Shown here one piece after another: positions 45,658 through 56,146 of a stretch of 64,000 nt of DNA. The stretch is from Wolfiporia cocos (taxonomy: Eukaryota; Basidiomycota; Agaricomycetes; Polyporales; Phaeolaceae): NCBI GenBank assembly GCA_029448655.1, contig JACCLO010000002.1, forward strand, positions 1,612,001 through 1,676,000, written 5' to 3'. Each line of letters starts with the position of its first letter. The first letter of the stretch is position 1. Under the pieces are notes generated by a model. It was not told the origin of the DNA. It searched no databases and worked only from the letters and a program-made list of their open reading frames with translations. A program made the position numbers and the translations under genes.

Positions 45658-48600
45658 TTACATCCCATCGGGCGTCGCTGGCGGATACCGGCAGTAGCGG
45701 TCCGCGATGAATGTGACCGTCCACGTTCCTGTGTTCAAAATATCATAAGCTGGGTGAAAATAGACATGCAGCATAGACGGCACGGACCCTCGAGAGCGGA
45801 GAAGATCGAGTACTCTTTCGTCGTCACGCCCGAGACGGTGTGCGTCTCGAGCACCTTGCCCAGCACGCCCTTCCTGTTGCTGATCTCCGAGCGCTGGTAC
45901 GTGAACGTGAACGGCGGCTCGCCGATGAGCGTGAACACAATCTCCGCCTGGTCGCCTGTCACCGCACGTCATCAGTCTCAGTCCCGTCTCGCACATACCG
46001 GAGCGCGAGCACTCACCCTCGTGTATGTCCTGCACGATGCGCTTGCCGTGGCCGACCTGCGCGGCCGGGAAGTCGTGCACGGCGTAACGCAGGTCTGTCA
46101 CCGTCGTCTTGCACGTCTTCTGCTGGTGCGCGATCGACGTGACCGTAAACTCGCCCGGCTGCTGCTGGATGACCGAGAAGGGCGACAGCTTCGCCTCTTG
46201 CGTGTACGACTTGCCGTTCACGCGGTAGCTAATCCGCTGTACGATCAGGAACACGTCCTTGTTAGCAAAATAACAAACGGTGCGCACCCGATAGTCCACG
46301 GGGGAGTACCCTCAAGCTGGAAGTTGATCGCGTCGCCGACGCAGTAGTCCACCCGACTGTCGAACGGCACGATCGCCGCCGTCTCAGCCACGTCCAGCCA
46401 GACCGTCCGCGCGCTGAGCTCCTGTACGTTCTGCTCGCACTGCGACGCGTCCTGCACGGACTCGATCGTGACGATGTGCGGTCCGATCGAGTGGAACGTG
46501 TACGAGGGCACGTTGAGCTTCCACGTCGTCTCGCGCACCTCGACGCTCTCCGTCCGCACCGAGCTCGTCGCCAGGTCGCGGATCGAGAGCTGCAGCGTGA
46601 ACGGCGGCGTGCCCTCGAGCACGACAAGCCCGTCTGGGCCCGGGTCGTTCGGGGTCAGCGGGTCGTTGAGACAATACGCGATGTGGTTCGAGTTCTTGAA
46701 GCGTGCAGACGGTCGTCTGGATACCAGCTGCTCGAACAGGAGACGCTCAGAGAGCGGGATCATGACGTTCTTGTTCTTCGCCAGCGGATATGCCGCGTCG
46801 CCGATCTGCTTGACTTCATAGTATACCCGCGCGGCCTCGCTCGTGTGTAGCTGGAACCTGCTGCGCGACTGGATGCTACTGAACGTGGGCCGGTCGTGGA
46901 TATTAATGACGCCCCCCTCGTCGTCTCGTGCAATGTTATACATAAGCTGGAAGGGTGGCCGACCTGACATACTGTCATGAGAACAACGATCAGAGCTCTG
47001 CGCATCTCCACCTACCGGTAAGCTCAAGATCAACGTGGTCACTCATCCCTTCACAAATTGGTGGCAGGATATGCGACCCGTTCAAGGGGTCGCGAGTGGA
47101 GATAACATCCGGCGACAGTCTAGCCAAGGGTCTTGGAACGTGTTGCACCAGGTATGTCGCCTCACCGGTGGTGACAGTTCCCGGACACTGAGCATCTTCA
47201 ATCTGATACGAAAGAAAGATTCGTTGACGTCGCATCAGGCAAATCAACGCTCAGTGGAACTTACCTCCAAAATCTCATATAGGCCCTTTTCGTTGACGCG
47301 TAGTTCGTCGTTTGGCGACGACAACGTCGCTGTGAAAGTTCGCTCAGGCTCTTCCGCTCGCCTGTATTTCATCCGCCATGGCTTCGGGACCGTCAATGAC
47401 GACCGCGATCAACTTTCAAGCAATACTCACCGCTTCACCCGTGAGACGAAGTGGGAGAGTGGCACGTTCATTATCCAGCATTGTGACTTGACGGTCATTC
47501 TTACGGCCGTAGAATCGCACCGTAGGCTTTTGGAAGCGCGTGAGCCTCTAACACTGACAGCCAAGTCAATATGACCACCGACCTTCACTCTGCGGACATT
47601 AACCAGCAATCCCGGGACTTGCAACGAGCGCTTGCAGCCATATGCATCCTCGATGCCCACTACGATCAAATCGTGAGGGGGGCAAAGAAGATTGTGGGGA
47701 GCAACACCAACCTAAATCAATGTCAAATGAGCCACCGTCTCTATCGATTTCCTTGGGTATCGGTAGTTGTATCGTCTTCTGAGATGTCGCAATTTTCGGA
47801 ACACGGATAATCTCCGAGCCTTTAGGACCAACGACTTGAATTTCGAGATTCCATGGACCCGTCCCCTGAATGACAGATGTAAGTCATGAGCCAATGGGCC
47901 GTCCCTTGAGCTTACGCGTAAGTTGATATCCACGTCCACCGTGTTGCCTGAACAGCTGTTTATTTGCCTCTTGCCTCTGCCGCCGTGCACATTGTGTGCA
48001 AACTCGGCAGAAGCAGGAGGATGTACCACTTGGTCGATAGTGGGCCCCTTAATGGGCACCTTTTTGTAGTTAGCATCGCTGATATGTGTAACCTGGAAGA
48101 CATAGTGCCCGCTCTTGTCTGGCTGTATCGTGAGCTCGCCTCGCGAACTGGCGAACAATTGGTGCTTGGTGTCGGATCGGTGTTTGTCGTGCTGCATCGT
48201 ATAATAGACTTGGAACGGAGGTGTTCCGTGCATTACCAAAGACGCCGAGACGCCTGTGTCGCCTGAGCTGTTATATATTGAGCCAACAGTCCGTGAGAAG
48301 TAACAAAATGAACATACCACTCGTGAATCTTTTTCCATTCGATTTCGGCTGTGGGCAACGGTCTCTCTATTACTTTGCACGTTTCAGGGCTAAGGATGTC
48401 TCCTTCGCAATACTTCCCCTTCACTCCAACAATGGTGTACTCGCCAGGAGCGTTTGCTCGTACAGTCAATTCCCTCTTATGTCCATGAGTCTGGAAGTTC
48501 TGTGTCCAAGGCTTGCTCCGCTTTTTGCCGCCTTCGTCTGGAGTGTCCGGTTGGAAGCTAACGCTGACGTCCCAGGGTGCATCCAGTGAGTCGGCGTTGT

Positions 48601-50353
48601 CCGTTGCGATTGTCAAAGGGGTTTCTGAGCCAATCAGCAACGACGCAGGCTTGCCCGGTCCGCAATGCTGGAAGGATACGCTAGGCCGACGGAGGATAGT
48701 CACTGACTTGTGAGTTTTGTTTGCTTGCACATGGCTGCTGCCTCTGGATCCAAGGAGAGCACTGAGGCCCGATACTTCAGGAGTGGCTCCGCCAATGCCG
48801 GCACCAATGGTGTTACCGATAGCGTCGGTGATCGACTCCAAGACATAGGTGTGAGTTCCCAAGGCATCCAGGGTGACTGTAAGAGGGATGCGAAGGTCTT
48901 CTGGGCTTCGCTGACCCAAGGTGCCCGCCAGTGCTCTCTCCTCTTCTTGGTGAGAATGACCAGGTCTCTCAATGCCTTCTACCATATAGGATTCTCGCTT
49001 TCCGCTGACTTCTTTGTGCCATCGCAAGCTAAGAGGGGGGACGCCATAGACGTCAATATCCAGATTGAGTTCCTCACCGACGCCGGTGGTCAGTCCTGGC
49101 ACAGCACATCGTGTGTCGTCTTCTCCTGCTGCGCCTGCGCCCGCAGCGAATTCTGCGCGGGGGCAGGGTACGATCGTTACTTCGCCAGGATATACTAAAC
49201 GAGCATCGACGTTGGAGCTATCTACGACGCGCTCGAGGCGCAGTCTGCCAGGCTTGTTGACACGAAGGTGGACCCGTGTCTGAGTGTGTGGGAGAGCTGG
49301 AGACGTTGCCGAGTCCTCGTCATCCTCATCCTCATCATACTCGTCGAAGTCATCAGGGTCGTGTTTGAACGTAGATGTGCGAGCTATCTGAAGTCCTTCC
49401 AGTCGCTCATTTTCAATGGCTTGAAGATCCTTCGATGTCAATTCGACTAGCTCGCTTTTGGTCTTTGAGCGCTCGTTCGCCCCAAGAGGTGTCAACGAGT
49501 ATTGTACGATATTTGGGTGAGTGTTGTTGAGTAGGACCGGGATGAGAATGCTGTCTCCGGGTGCAGCAAGACAGTATGTTTGTCCATACGGATTTAGGTT
49601 GGCCGTGCTGATGGGAGACATGCGTACGGTATGTTGTCCGAGGAGATGTGAGTCTCTACGGTCATCTGGCTCCGACCAGAAGTCTAGCCGTAGACTAGGA
49701 ACTAATTCCCATAAGCCTGATACTGATGGGGTGGATGTTACCGCACCGCGGTCTATCACAAGTTACGGTAAATAAGTCCACAAGACGCGCATTAGGAGAC
49801 TGAGCACAAGCATGATATGCGGGCATACGTACTGCGGAAGTTAATGGACCGCACACTCGTCAAGGTTTGTCCTCCAAGGTTTAGACTGATCCCACCAAAC
49901 AGCACGCCGTCCAACAGCCATAGCGATATGATCTGCAGCGCCACAACGGATTTGCTATATCTTAGTCGTGGTATGCGCAGACGTGCGAGGCCTGCACATA
50001 ATAGGAAGTCGGTAATGAACCACTTTCTGCCGTAGGTCGCCTGGCCGTCGAGTGGTAGGAAGAGGTATTGAAAGAAGTCAAATGCCTTGATAGCCTTTTC
50101 AGCGGAACATCAGTATATGCGAACCAGCGAATTTGCTATGACCGGGATTGCAGGCCACACGCCCTCCCACCGTGGAGAACCTCATGTGCCACAGATACGA
50201 ACGTCGTAAATGATTGTGACATACCTGACAGAGGGCAGTAAGACTAGCAAAGTATAGTCTTTGTGAAGGGTAGTCCAGAATAGCTTCTGGAATCACAGAG
50301 TCTGATGCGGATGGAGCTGTGCCAGAGCCACTAGGTTTCGCGTCAGAGGACAT
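45658..50353 (-). CDS. POM152: Nuclear pore membrane protein Pom152
   Basis: Membrane ring nucleoporin that anchors the pore complex in the nuclear envelope. Its N-terminus lies in the pore membrane and the rest forms a chain of Ig-like domains in the lumen. It is a multi-exon gene of about 1,250-1,300 aa. The start MSSDAKPSGSGTAPSASDSVIPEAILDYPSQRLYFASLTALCQ leads, after an intron, to IKAFDFFQYLFLPLDGQATYGRKWFITDFLLCAGLARLRIPRL and SVVALQIISLWLLDGVLFGGISL, the two or three transmembrane helices. Then comes NPYGQTYCLAAPGDSILIPVLLNNTHPNIVQYSL and repeated Ig-like units with PPxxxxY and CxGxxxxxxxxLxGxPPWxxxY patterns, for example FQHCGPGKPASLLIGSETPLTI, DYCVGDAINFQLEGTPPW and EPPFTFTYQRSE. The end, VTFIADRYCRYPPATPDGM, matches the conserved C-terminus. 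Confidence 0.92.
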
Positions 50354-50715
50354 GGTGGTATATGCCTAGCCAAGACGTTGCGCCTGCCACGTCACTTTGA
50401 GCGCAGTATAACCCAGTATGTCCTAGATAGTGTACCGCTGCTCGGATGGTACTATGAGGAGCAGGAAGCAGAGCAAGCTGTGGCCGTCATTCGTGGCGGA
50501 TAAAAGCAAACGACCTCTCGCAGAGGCGCACGCGCAACACAGCGCGCCTGCGCACGTGATCGTACTTCATCGCTAAAGCTTAAGGACATGCTCTGCGGTC
50601 TGCGAACGCATTGACCAAACACTCGCTTTGCGTCTGACACAGCATCAAGAAGTCCATATAAATACAACATACAACAAAGCACAGACACGGAACACGATAT
50701 AGGTTTATAAGACGT
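50354..50715. other. Intergenic region
   Basis: 362 bp between the thioredoxin stop and the POM152 start, both on the minus strand. No supported gene. Presumed promoter of POM152. Confidence 0.35.
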
Positions 50716-51455
50716 TCAGCTTATGTAGTAGAAAAGCAGGTATCCCGCAACCAAGTATAACAAGACCTTCACCTGAGGGTCTAATTTATTGAAAGCCTCA
50801 AAGATGCCAGGCGATTCGATCTGGAGAGTAGAGGGAGAAGAGCCACCAAGAGTCTGGCCCTTGCCAGTGAAGGCCCCACTGGATGATCCCGACGAATGCC
50901 GACGGACTGCATCCTCCAACGCACTGAATACATTCAGCAGTTGAACACCATAGAAAACAAAGGTCGAACATACGCTCTTTGTGCCCCTTGAATTTGCTCT
51001 ACCTTGGTGCTCCCTTTCAAGAACACGAATGTAGGCCTACGAATCATTGTCCAGCAATTCACGGTATTGCAACGCTACGGATTGTCAGACATACATAGCC
51101 TTCACACGATACGCGCTAGCCACATCTTTAGCAGCATCGACATCGCACTTCAGGAAGTTGACGTTCTTGTATTGCTTCGCCAGGGCCTCGAAGGTGGGCG
51201 CGATCATATGGCAAGGACCACACCTAGCAGTTGGTCAGTGCTCCGATCATATCCGTGCTGTTGCGGGTGGCGGGAGCGATTGTGGCATCGTAACATACCA
51301 TGTAGCATGGAAGTCTATGACCTACATACGATGCATACAACACTACTCAACGAGCATTCAGGCACAGGCGTGAGGTAGCTTACAGATAGTTTGTCACTCG
51401 ACTTAGAGAGGATAGCATTGAGCTCAGAAGTCGACGTAATGTGTGAAATCGACAT
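50716..51455 (-). CDS. Thioredoxin with C-terminal membrane anchor
   Basis: Five exons assemble to 164 aa. The N-terminal ~100 residues form a complete thioredoxin domain: [47 protein letters not shown] with the redox active site WCGPC, then NVNFLKCDVDAAKDVASAYRV, KAMPTFVFLKG with the cis-proline of the MPT motif, and a VEQIQGAQRAALEDAVRRH helix. A Gly/Ser-rich linker follows (SSGSSSGAFTGKGQTLGGSSPS), then FEAFNKLDPQVKVLLYLVAGYLLFYYIS. The last part is a hydrophobic segment at the extreme C-terminus with only two residues beyond it, as in tail-anchored proteins of ER or mitochondrial outer membrane. The redox domain would face the cytosol. Ordinary fungal thioredoxins stop at about 105 aa. 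It lies divergent to histone H4 with about 280 bp between the starts. Confidence 0.9.
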
Positions 51456-51736
51456 AGCAAATATCTCGTGAAGTATTCAGCTAGCGAAACAATGGGGTCG
51501 TGGCGGCGAGTACAGGGTAGGCGCCAGTATCACATCCTTAGCGCTCATGATGCGGTTCCACGTGAATGCGCAAATAGAGCCAAATGCGGATATATAGAGC
51601 GCGTTGAACGCGACTTCGCTGCGAACCGTCACTATCCTCTCAACCACCACCACATCACCTAGTAAGTGCTCATTTCGCACACAAATCTCGCGCATTTCTC
51701 ATCTCTGCGGCCGAGCAGTCACTACCTGACAGCAAC
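51456..51736. promoter_or_regulatory. Divergent promoter region thioredoxin / histone H4
   Basis: 281 bp between two start codons. GGATATATAG at about 51588-51597 provides a TATA box for H4 about 140 bp before its ATG, and a CACGTG E-box-like core (TTCCACGTGAA) lies near 51558-51563. The latter may bind a bHLH factor, which is inference. Confidence 0.45.
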
Positions 51737-52220
51737 ATGTCTGGACGCGGCAAGGGCGGCAAGGTATGTGTTTAATCGTTGCTCAACGGCTGCAGCCCAT
51801 TCACACCATCGTTCCGCCAGGGTCTCGGCAAGGGCGGTGCTAAGCGCCACCGTAAGATTCTGCGCGACAACATTCAGGGTATTACCAAGCCGGTAAGCCT
51901 CACTGTGCCTGTTTAGTGCACGGCCAACTCACGTGTGGCACTGTGGCCTCTAGGCTATCCGTCGTCTGGCGCGTCGTGGCGGTGTCAAGCGTATCTCTGG
52001 TCTCATTTACGAAGAGACTCGTGGTGTCCTGAAAATCTTCTTGGAGAACGTCATCCGTGACTCTGTCACGTACACTGAACATGCTAAGAGGTTCGTCGAG
52101 CTGGTCTTTCTCTTTCACTTGCTGACAGCCCATCGTGAATACAGGAAGACGGTCACCGCCCTGGACGTTGTCTACGCGTTGAAGCGATCAGGACGCACCC
52201 TGTACGGCTTCGGTGCCTAA
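51737..52220 (+). CDS. Histone H4
   Basis: Core histone that pairs with H3 in the nucleosome. Exons 51737..51763, 51821..51892, 51954..52090, 52145..52220 give 103 aa, the invariant length of H4. The start is MSGRGKGGK, then [24 protein letters not shown] with the acetylatable lysines. Next are [46 protein letters not shown] and [24 protein letters not shown] at the end. Three introns interrupt it, unlike intronless animal H4 but normal for basidiomycetes. No H3 gene is adjacent; the divergent neighbour is a thioredoxin, so the common fungal H3-H4 pair arrangement is not present here. Confidence 0.98.
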
Positions 52221-52431
52221 ACCCGTGCTTTGCGGATTCAACTTGTATTTGTAATTCTCTTTGTACTGTCCAACCTATGACGTCGTTATTCTTTCGATGT
52301 GCAATGCATAATATCATGGATGTTGCGAGGTTAGGCGCTCAGAGCTTTGAGTTGTGGCGCAAGGTTCATGCAACGAGGCGATAATGCAAGGTAGATACTA
52401 GACGCTCATACTCTGATGGTACAGATTGAGT

Positions 52432-54124
52432 TTAGCATGCCGAGATCTCCTTCAGCCAAGCAACCGCTGATGCAACATCGTCGTCTACGTCGTGATGCCA
52501 CACATCATCCCATCGCGTCCCGATGTCCTGCTTGACCCCATCTGCATTGAGCCCATGTTCCCCCTTGCCGTCGTAGATCTTCCCAACATTGTAGCTGCCA
52601 TCCCATACCATTTGAGCACGCGGCCGACGAACGCGGTCGTACGCCCTCAAAACAGACTGAAAGCAGTGTTCGCGGTAAGAATCGCATTGCAAAAGTGGCG
52701 CATTCATTCCTTACCTCCAAACTGGTGTTGCTGGTCTGCGGATGTGCCAGCAATTGCGCAAGGATGTACCCATCCTCCATGCCTTGCCCCGCGCCAGCTC
52801 CCATGTGAGGCAGCATTCCATGTGCCTGTTACGTTGTCAGCAGGTTAACCAGTGTCTACAGCCCGAACATACCGCATCTCCGATTAAGGCAACGTTGCCT
52901 TTCACATAACTTTCCAGCGGCGGATAGACCATATGGATTGACCATTTACTAGGAGTCTTGATGCAATTGAGAAGCCCAATGACTTCAGGTCCCCAGCCAG
53001 CATACACGTCTAGAAGCTCCTGTTGACCAACAGGTCTGACCCATTCGTCACGAGGTAACTCTGGCGACCCTAGAGGGGTGCTGTGGTCTGCATGAAACGC
53101 TACAACATTGACCTGATAAAAAGACTCAGCACGAGCTACGTTCGCTAGACGTGATAGACATACCAGTTCACCGCCTCGTACGGGGAACACAACAATATGC
53201 TTTGCAGCTTCAGCAGATTGCCTCTACAAGCAAAGGTACCACTCACACTATCAACCCCCAGGAGGATTATCACTCGACCTTTGCTGAAATCTAACGTTAC
53301 GCCAGCCGCTCTGACAGTTTCTATTGGAATCAGTCCACGGTAGCAAGTAGTGTTGCTGAAAATCACGCGACTGGCATCGTCCCCCGCAACGTATGGTCGG
53401 ACTGAACTTTTGATCCCATCCGCACCGATCACAACGTCGGCTTCGTGAGTGGTACCATCCGCAAAGTGGATCGTAGTGTGGCCGGAGTTGGACACGGAAG
53501 GTGCAACTGAAGTACACCGCTTATTGAAGTGAGTGATACTTGGGTCAACGAATCTGACCATGGCATTGAGGAACGATGGACTGCTCAAGGGGTGAGCGAT
53601 TCAGCTGATTTCGCTTGGGTTTTCGGACTGACCGGTGCGCGCCCAGGCCATAATCACTCTCAGGATACTGAATGCAATGGGTCAACATCTAGAAAGACAG
53701 TGACTAGAAACCACATCAACATACCTCGTATAGCGGCTCATGTCCCTCCATCCCAGACAAGAACCGAAACGGGCCCATCGTGAGGGCTGGTTCAAGAGTT
53801 TCCTTCAGGACCTCTTCTAGGACACCAAGGTGCTCGAGCAACCGCGTTGCATTAGGACCTACCCAAGACCTATCACAACGATATACGATACTGCGGCATC
53901 ATTCACGACTTACCGATGCCGACGCCCGCTCCAATCTCACCAAACTGGGCCTAATTAAACAAGCTCAGATCAGGTCGAACTCAGAAGCAATACACATGGC
54001 ATACCGCTGCCTCAAACACTTCCACATGAATGCCTCGCCGGAGAAGAGCAACAGCGCAGGTTAACCCGCACACTCCGCCGCCAACAATGGCGACTTTAAT
54101 GCCCTTGGATTCCGAAGCAGTCAT
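52432..54124 (-). CDS. FAD-dependent monooxygenase, salicylate-hydroxylase type
   Basis: Flavoprotein of the PHBH-like group A family that hydroxylates aromatic substrates using NAD(P)H and oxygen. The substrate is unknown. The product is about 450 aa in several exons. The start MTASESKGIKVAIVGGGVCGLTCAVALLRRGIHVEVFEAA holds the GxGxxG Rossmann motif for FAD. Later: NATRLLEHLGVLEEVLKETLEP, PSFLNAMVRFVDPSITHFNKRC, HEADVVIGADGIKSSVRPYV (the DG motif contacting FAD and NADPH), YRGLIPIETVRAAG, and WGPEVIGLLNCI. Then YPPLESYVKGNVALIGDAAHGMLPHMGAGAGQGMEDGYILAQLL contains the GD motif with PHMGAGAGQGMEDG. The C-terminal helix part is YDRVRRPRAQMVWDGSYNVGKIYD. No signal peptide is seen. No biosynthetic partner genes lie beside it, so a catabolic role is as likely as secondary metabolism. 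Confidence 0.92.
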
Positions 54125-55574
54125 GATGAAGTCAACGTTTGGATGATTCAGAGACGTAAGATGTTCGTTGATTGATCCCGCTGAGGATGCACGCTATTAT
54201 ACCGCGATCGAAGCGATCTGTGCGTTGTTTCCGTGGCCTGCTTCTTCAGAGAATGGTGGGGCATCCACACGCCGCCCGAAAAGGCTGAGTAATGGTCGTG
54301 CAAGTAGACGGCAACTAACAGCAAATGTGGATATTTGGAGGATCTTGAATCAGCTGGCCGACCGATGCGCACGAACGAAACGAAGATGACATACCTTTCA
54401 TGGCTTATCTCAGCGGATTGCCGCACAATCGCCATACCATAGCTTACGCTTCCCGTTCGGCAGAAGTTCCCTCATCTGCAGCCGTGCGCGGCCGCTGGAC
54501 TTCGCAATCGCGAGAGACTTTCTGTCAGCGAGCTTGTCAGATGACCGATTTGTTCGCGCAGCACGTGGGAGCCCGCGATTTAATCGGGATATCAAGTCTA
54601 CCTACCAAGCTCGCGACGCGTTAGCAATCGCCACTCGGCACGAAATACGCGTAAGAGGTTGAACGATTTACTGAAAGTTGATTTGGATGTGGCGCGTCAA
54701 TCGACGTTACAGTCTTTCCGGAATATAATGACATCTGTCAAAAATTTTCGTGTGTCGATCTTTCGAGCCAATGTTCCGACCTGTAAGCGCCATCAGCGTC
54801 CGTCTCTCGCACTTGCACTCCTTCATTCGAAGCACTTTTTCCTGACATAAAGATGTCCCTACCCTCTGCGGAAGAAGACAAGGTATTTTCTGACAGAATA
54901 CCCACTCCTACGCCACAAATTCTGATGAAGAAATTGACAAACATGAGTTCAATGGATTAGATTCTAGCAGTGACTGTGATACATGCACCTTTGACGAAAG
55001 ATCCCGAAAGCAATAGCAGAATTGAGCGACGGTAGTAAGATTCTCATGGCTTCAGTCCCAGATTCCCATTCTCACATGAGTAGCCCGTGGAATACAAGTT
55101 CGGGCAGTAGGCGCCATGGGCGCTTACAAGTCGGCGTCACGCACGAAAAAATTCAACAACATATCACGTGGCTTACAACGATTAGAGTAACATATTCAGC
55201 CGTTTCCTCGTCATCAACACTCCCGGCACAGTTTCAGAGGGGCGGATATTTGTACTCAGTGCACTAGCTTATAGACAGCGTAGAAGACTTGAGCCATCCA
55301 GTACACCGAGAGCCCAAGATTCCGAATGGCAGGGCTACACCTCGAATAGTAGTTTGCAAGTCACTCGACTACCCGATCGGGAGACGTTGATAAAGCTGCA
55401 CTCACGATATCCAAGTGTACCGGGCATTACTTCGAAATAGTATTATGTAGAAACTAACAATGAAGGTATTTAGACAGGAAAAGCTCTGGCGCAGTGATTC
55501 CGTTTGACACACCCCGCTGCAAGTCAACCGACTTGCTACAAGGCACACCAAAGAGAACAAGCAGATCCCCCGAC
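54125..55574. other. Gene-poor intergenic region
   Basis: 1.45 kb with no well-supported gene. On the plus strand from 54853 a short spliceable frame MSLPSAEEDK plus ILAVTVIHAPLTKDPESNSRIERR can be drawn but matches nothing I know. The right end lies just downstream of the U2 snRNA gene. Confidence 0.35.
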
Positions 55575-55750
55575 AACACAAGCCAGTACTGCAGTAGCAA
55601 GGTCATCGTGCCCCCGGGTTGCAAGCAGAGCCCAGGGGACAAGGGCGGCAAAAATTAGATAACCAATAATGGAGGCGGTGCCTCCATAATAGTGGTTAAA
55701 CTATTAAGAACAGATACTACACTTGATCTAAGCCAAAAGGCCAGAGTGGT
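55575..55750 (-). ncRNA. U2: U2 spliceosomal snRNA
   Basis: The minus strand reads GGCCTTTTGGCTTAGATCAAG followed by TGTAGTATCTGTTCTTAATAG, the near-invariant 5' part of U2: stem I loop, then the branch-point-recognition GUAGUA at 55715-55720. Stem IIa can be drawn from TAATAGTTTAACCACTATTA and stem IIb from TGGAGGCACCGCCTCCA. The Sm site AATTTTTG lies at about 55649-55656. A stem III (CCCCTGGG with CCCGGGGG) and a stem IV with the conserved loop TACTGCAGTAC follow. The 5' end is set by comparison with the 10-12 nt before GGCC in other U2 RNAs, and it falls about 30 nt after a TATA-like box. The 3' end is approximate. Confidence 0.93.
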
Positions 55751-55777
55751 AAGGAACCACGATATCCGCATGCGCCT

Positions 55778-55786
55778 TATATTGTG
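55778..55786 (-). promoter_or_regulatory. TATA-like box of the U2 snRNA gene
   Basis: Minus strand CAATATAAGGCG lies about 30 nt upstream of the inferred U2 5' end, as expected for an RNA polymerase II snRNA gene with a TATA element. The position is accurate to a few bases. Confidence 0.5.
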
Positions 55787-55789
55787 GTG

Positions 55790-56146
55790 CGCGATACGCG
55801 CACGGACCAGTGACGTATTTGGCGCGGGTTTTCTGACAAATAGCTGTTTACAAACGACGCCACAGCTGCCTAGTATGGCGATGCGCCACAAAGGTAGTCT
55901 ACTTATGCAGAGGAACATATCGATGTGTATGCTATGCGACTATGCAATACAATAGCGACAGCTAGTTCTAACCCGAAGTACATGTGGATGCGAATTGCGA
56001 AGGATAACTGAACAACGTAAAAGGACACCGGGTCGCCATCCGATAAAGCGATAAAGGGGTAACCGGAAGAAATGCGGATGAAAGAAATACATCAAAGACG
56101 TGCAAACGAAATCGCTCGTCAGTGATTTGGTATGCATCTTCTATAA
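55790..56146. other. U2 upstream region and 3' flank of the membrane-protein gene
   Basis: About 360 bp with no gene. It should contain the remaining U2 promoter and the 3' end region of the DUF6533-type gene. Confidence 0.3.

Noticed and set aside
54853..55262. Small plus-strand gene MSLPSAEEDK joined to ILAVTVIHAPLTKDPESNSRIERR and beyond
   Set aside because: The first junction is plausible, but later exons need weak splice sites and the product resembles no family. Left as intergenic.
55454..55651. 65-aa minus-strand frame
   Set aside because: It lies over the 3' half of the U2 snRNA and its flank and is not protein coding.
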